Below are positions 7,241 through 9,150 of a stretch of 9,150 nucleotides of DNA, piece by piece. This DNA comes from Fimbriimonadaceae bacterium (GTDB taxonomy: Bacteria; Armatimonadota; Fimbriimonadia; Fimbriimonadales; Fimbriimonadaceae), in NCBI GenBank assembly GCA_022402505.1, contig JAKRSE010000308.1, positions 1 to 9,150 on the forward strand, given 5' to 3'. Under the pieces are notes generated by a model. The model was not told the DNA's origin, did not search any database, and saw only the letters and a list, made by a program, of their open reading frames with translations. A program made the position numbers and the translations under genes. Every line of letters starts with the position of its first letter. Within the stretch, counting starts at the first letter, position 1.

Positions 7241-7621
7241 TCAGCGGCTGCCGCAACCGCCGCCGCAGCATCCGCCGCCGCCGGAACCTTCTTCCGTGCG
7301 GAACGAGTTGCCGCATCCGCAGCCGCCGACCGAGTTCGGATTCTCGATCTTGAATCCGCCGCCGAGCGGGTCATCCACGTAGTCGATCGTGGCGCCCGTC
7401 AGATAGACCATGCTGAAGGCATCCACCAAAACCTTGATGCCTTCGTGCTCGATGACATGGTCGTCCGATTCCGGCTCCTGGGCATCCAGGGCGAGCTGGT
7501 ACTGGAATCCCGAGCACCCGCCGCTGTGAACCCCGACACGAAGCGCCGACCCGGCCTGATCATGGCTGATCATCAGGTCCTTCAATTCGCAGACTGCACG
7601 TTCGGTGAGGATGATGGACAT
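7241..7621 (-). CDS. A-type iron-sulfur carrier protein (HesB/IscA/ErpA family) with Cys-rich tail
   Basis: The product is a 126-residue Fe-S cluster carrier or scaffold. It starts MSIILTERAV, the usual opening of the family, and has the three conserved cluster ligands: Cys36 in HSGGCSGF, and Cys101 and Cys103 in GGCGCGNSF. Between them are EHEGIKVLVDAFSMVYLTGATIDYVDDPLGGGF-type elements (in the order expected), ending in FKIENPN. The core would normally end around residue 108. Here a tail of about 18 residues follows, mostly Gly and Cys (Cys118, Cys119 and Cys123 in GGGGCCGGGCGSR). The tail may add metal-binding capacity, which is inference. The closest subtype (IscA, ErpA or SufA) cannot be decided by eye, so no symbol is given. 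The gene is convergent with the PilZ gene (13 bases between stops) and divergent from the TetR gene. Its product could load clusters on the nearby ferredoxin, but that is not evidence of linkage. Confidence 0.92.
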   Translation of the reverse strand: MSIILTERAVCELKDLMISHDQAGSALRVGVHSGGCSGFQYQLALDAQEPESDDHVIEHEGIKVLVDAFSMVYLTGATIDYVDDPLGGGFKIENPNSVGGCGCGNSFRTEEGSGGGGCCGGGCGSR

Positions 7622-7659
7622 TCGTGTCTACCTGGCATGGCCGCAACCCGCCTGACCGA

Positions 7660-7683
7660 AGTTTGCCACAAGTTCCACAAACT
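7660..7683. repeat. Inverted repeat in the Fe-S carrier / TetR spacer
   Basis: AGTTTG (7660-7665) and CAAACT (7678-7683) are exact inverted copies 12 bases apart, and CCACAA occurs twice in this stretch. It lies in the spacer between the divergent Fe-S carrier and TetR genes, so it could be an operator. Six-base arms are short enough to arise by chance. Confidence 0.25.
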
Positions 7684-7712
7684 GCCGGTGCGAGGGTCCC
7701 TGGCTTGACTGG

Positions 7713-7718
7713 ATTCTA
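7713..7718 (-). promoter_or_regulatory. Possible -10 element for the Fe-S carrier gene
   Basis: Read on the minus strand this is TAGAAT, five of six matches to TATAAT. A poor -35 candidate (TTCCCC) sits about 17 bases upstream. Transcription from here would give a leader of roughly 85 bases before the ATG at 7621 and would run through the inverted repeat at 7660-7683. Moderate to weak evidence. Confidence 0.3.
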
Positions 7719-7788
7719 CGCAGCCATTGGGCCAAGGGGAAAGAAACTGGACTGTTTTGGGCACTATGTCGCCGATTCTTGCGTTTGA

Positions 7789-8316
7789 ATGGCAATGCGG
7801 GAGAGAAGAGTCCGGGAAGAGATCAACGGCCGAGAACGGCTTCGCAGTGCAGCCGACCTCCTGTTCCGGCGGGAGGGCTACGCTCAGACCAGCATCGCCA
7901 TGATTCTGGCCGGATCGGGCGTCAAGGCTCCGTCGCTGTACCACCATTTCGGCGACAAGGAAGGGCTGTACCTCGACTGGGTTCTGCCCGCCCTGGCCGA
8001 ATTCGGAGCGACCATTCGAGCCCATGCCGAGACCAAGGACCGCACGATCGACGCTCTGTGCACCCTTTTCTCCGGTCCCAAGGGGCTCGACGTGCTCCAG
8101 ATCGCCCGGGAGGTGGAGCTGATGCAGCGGCTGGAATCGCGCACGATCATTCACCAGGCGCTCCATCAGGAAGTGGTCCGCGCGTGGGCTGATTCCCGCG
8201 GCTCCCAGGCGGCTGCCGAGCAGCTGGCTCTGGCCTGCAGCCTCTCGCGGCCGGCATACCTCCGACTCTTCGTCCGCCCGGAGCTCTGCTCCGAGCTCGG
8301 ACGACTGGAAGCCTGA
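7789..8316 (+). CDS. TetR/AcrR family transcriptional regulator
   Basis: The product is a 175-residue DNA-binding repressor-type protein, slightly short for the family (usually about 190-220). The N-terminal helix-turn-helix domain is clear: GRERLRSAADLLFRREGY, then TSIAMILAGSGVKAPSLYHHFGDKEGLYLDWV (in two pieces, residues about 14-65), which contains the family hallmark S-L-Y-x-H-F-x-x-K. The C-terminal half (about 66-175) is the variable ligand-binding region and gives no hint of the inducer. A second in-frame ATG two codons on is an equally good start; no Shine-Dalgarno site precedes either. It is divergent from the Fe-S carrier gene with a spacer of about 167 bases, and 34 bases upstream of the ferredoxin gene on the same strand. 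It may act on either neighbour, but TetR regulators with no adjacent transporter or enzyme are hard to assign. Confidence 0.9.
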   Translation: MAMRERRVREEINGRERLRSAADLLFRREGYAQTSIAMILAGSGVKAPSLYHHFGDKEGLYLDWVLPALAEFGATIRAHAETKDRTIDALCTLFSGPKGLDVLQIAREVELMQRLESRTIIHQALHQEVVRAWADSRGSQAAAEQLALACSLSRPAYLRLFVRPELCSELGRLEA

Positions 8317-8329
8317 GGCGGCAATCGGC

Positions 8330-8335
8330 TACACT
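8330..8335 (+). promoter_or_regulatory. Possible -10 element upstream of the ferredoxin gene
   Basis: TACACT matches TATAAT at four of six positions and lies 15 bases before the ATG at 8351. AGGAAA at 8343-8348, just before the ATG, is a moderate ribosome-binding site. A -35 is not convincing, so the ferredoxin may instead be read through from the TetR gene. Confidence 0.25.
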
Positions 8336-8350
8336 GGACGGCAGGAAAAG

Positions 8351-8689
8351 ATGCCCTACATCGTCACCGAGCCCTGCATTGGCGTCAAGGACAAGTCCTG
8401 CATGACGGTCTGTCCCGTGGACTGCATTTACGAAGGCGACGATCAGGTCTACATCCACCCGGACGAATGCATCGACTGCGGACTCTGCGAGGCGGAGTGT
8501 CCGGCCGAGGCCATCAAGCCCGACACCGAGGGCGGGCTCGACAAGTGGTTGGAAATCAACGCAAAATATGCTGCCGCGTGGCCGAACATCACCGAAAAGC
8601 GCGACGCGCCGTCCGACGCCAAGGAGTTTGACGGCGTGGAAGGCAAGTTCGAGAAATACTTCTCCGCCGAACCCGGCAGCGGTGACTGA
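8351..8689 (+). CDS. fdxA: 7Fe ferredoxin (FdxA-type), apparently a two-lineage chimera
   Basis: This is a 112-residue soluble electron carrier with one [3Fe-4S] and one [4Fe-4S] cluster. By alignment with Azotobacter ferredoxin I from memory, Cys9, Cys17 and Cys50 hold the 3Fe cluster, and Cys21, Cys40, Cys43 and Cys46 hold the 4Fe cluster; Cys25 is the extra free Cys. All ligands are present, so it should be functional. The first half (CIGVKDKSC, then PVDCIYEGDDQVYIHPDEC) is in the style of actinobacterial and Thermus/Deinococcus ferredoxins, which lack the extra Cys found at position 12 in proteobacterial FdxA (Val12 here). The second half (ECPAEAIKPDTEGGLDKW, WPNIT, DAKEFDGVEGKFEKYFS, PGSGD) is that of alphaproteobacterial FdxA. 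CGCG is absent from the first 180 bases and occurs three times in the last 160. The junction would lie near 8450-8530. It could be recombination or an assembly join. Confidence 0.9.
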   Translation: MPYIVTEPCIGVKDKSCMTVCPVDCIYEGDDQVYIHPDECIDCGLCEAECPAEAIKPDTEGGLDKWLEINAKYAAAWPNITEKRDAPSDAKEFDGVEGKFEKYFSAEPGSGD

Positions 8690-8963
8690 ATCGTCGCCGC
8701 GCTTCCGCAGCGACGTTAACCGTTTCGCCGCGAAGGGTGGCGTGGCGATATAGCTCATGCGGCAAATTCTTGATTTCCGCGCGAAATTATGTTACCGAAC
8801 CTTTACATGCCGGTGACAAGACGTCTCTTCATGGCGCTGAGCCTGAATCATCGAAAGGTTTGAACAGAATTCGGACCAGGGCGATCCGCGCCTCGCGCTC
8901 ATTCGTGCGCGCGATTGCCGGTCTTGTTTCCGAAGGCGTTCTTCCTCGTCCCGCATAGCGCAC

Positions 8964-8980
8964 GGCCCGCGCCCCGGGCC
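8964..8980 (+). repeat. Small GC hairpin upstream of carD
   Basis: GGCCC (8964-8968) pairs with GGGCC (8976-8980) across a seven-base loop. There is no T-run after it, so it is not a standard intrinsic terminator. It may be chance in GC-rich DNA. Confidence 0.25.
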
Positions 8981-8995
8981 TCGATACGATGCCCT

Positions 8996-9009
8996 CCGGA
9001 CGCGTCCGG
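8996..9009. repeat. Perfect 14-base palindrome upstream of carD
   Basis: CCGGACGCGTCCGG reads the same on both strands and ends 26 bases before the carD ATG. It could be a dimeric regulator site, or a leader hairpin (five-base stem, four-base loop CGCG) just ahead of the ribosome-binding site. No T-run follows. Confidence 0.4.
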
Positions 9010-9035
9010 GGGCACGAACAGGAGTTTGAAGCGTA

Positions 9036-9150
9036 ATGGCAATTCCGCAGAAGAAGAGTTCCGCAGCGCGCAACGGATTCAAGACCGGCGAATTCATCGT
9101 CTACCCGGCGCACGGCGTCGGCCAGATCGTGGCGATCGAGGAGCAGGAAG
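9036..9150 (+). CDS. carD: CarD family transcriptional regulator (5' part; runs off the window)
   Basis: Only 38 codons are present. They read MAIPQKKSSAARNGFKTG, then EFIVYPAHGVGQIVAIEEQE, which is the start of the CarD/CdnL RNA-polymerase-interacting domain (a Tudor-like fold with the V-Y-P-x-H-G-V-G motif). CarD-type proteins bind the polymerase beta subunit and affect open-complex formation; in alphaproteobacteria they are widespread. AGGAG at 9020-9024 is a recognisable Shine-Dalgarno site, 11 bases before the ATG, in contrast to most genes to the left. The N-terminal lead (KKSSAARNGFKTGEF) closely resembles alphaproteobacterial members. The C-terminal DNA-binding helical part is outside the window. 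Confidence 0.9.
   Translation, partial: MAIPQKKSSAARNGFKTGEFIVYPAHGVGQIVAIEEQE

Larger units (their letters stand above)
8690..9035. other. Intergenic region between ferredoxin and carD
   Basis: These 346 bases hold no convincing gene. One short open frame (8737-8958) has no ribosome-binding site and no recognisable protein features. The DNA is rich in CGCG and contains AT-richer patches such as 8761-8815, unlike the spacers further left. Two GC-rich inverted repeats lie close to carD (listed separately). I found no clear -35/-10 pair. The ferredoxin-spacer-carD order is one I associate with alphaproteobacteria. Confidence 0.5.

Noticed and set aside
4632..8689. A defence, toxin-antitoxin or secondary-metabolite system
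   Set aside because: I looked for nucleases, helicases, reverse transcriptases, paired small toxin/antitoxin genes and biosynthetic enzymes and saw none; all genes here fit signalling, Fe-S handling and regulation.
8745..8775. tRNA-like start (GGCGATATAGCTCA)
   Set aside because: It resembles an acceptor/D-arm start, but no anticodon arm, T-loop sequence or closing acceptor strand follows at the right distance.
8737..8958. Small open frame of 73 codons in the spacer before carD
   Set aside because: No ribosome-binding site, no recognisable protein pattern, and composition like non-coding spacer.

Overview
This is a GC-rich bacterial window with densely packed genes. It holds eight complete protein genes and two that run off the ends. 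I see no rRNA, tRNA, CRISPR array, insertion sequence or phage gene. Most of the content (about 1-8450) fits a free-living bacterium with an exported proteome and c-di-GMP signalling. The exported stalk-type (copper amine oxidase N-terminal-like) protein, the STN-like secreted protein, the actinobacterial/Thermus-like start of the ferredoxin and the scarcity of strong Shine-Dalgarno sites make me think of Armatimonadota (Fimbriimonas-like) or a similar deep-branching phylum. This is a judgement from protein style, not a database match.

Layout. 1-872 (-): start of a secreted protein with an STN-like domain, 3' end outside the window. 927-2963 (+): exported S9 dipeptidyl-peptidase-IV-like serine peptidase, divergent from the first gene across a 54-base spacer. 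3086-4501 (+): exported protein with two Ig-like domains, a Pro/Thr-rich linker and a stalk domain, preceded by a good sigma-70 promoter. 4502-4631: two terminator-like hairpins. 4632-6812 (+): membrane PAS/HD-GYP protein, followed by a small PilZ protein at 6862-7227 (+). Together these look like a c-di-GMP hydrolase and a c-di-GMP-binding effector. 7241-7621 (-): A-type Fe-S carrier with a Cys-rich tail, convergent with the PilZ gene. 7789-8316 (+): TetR-family regulator. 8351-8689 (+): 7Fe ferredoxin. 9036-9150 (+): start of a CarD-family transcription factor.

The observation most worth checking is the ferredoxin. Its first ~45 residues look like the actinobacterial/Thermus-type 7Fe ferredoxin (C-x7-C-x3-C, with Val where proteobacterial FdxA has Cys). 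Its residues ~50-112 look like alphaproteobacterial FdxA to the last residue. Beyond it, the intergenic DNA changes style (many CGCG) and the next gene is an alphaproteobacterial-type CarD. Either this is a true recombinant or transfer junction inside the gene, or, as I think more likely if the source is a metagenome, two genomes were joined in assembly at the conserved ferredoxin motif. Genes right of about 8450 should not be assigned to the same organism as those to the left without checking.

I found no clear new multi-gene system. The other items of interest are modest: the HD-GYP protein with two extracytoplasmic loops beside a PilZ protein, the Cys-rich tail on the Fe-S carrier, and a possibly leaderless divergent promoter pair.
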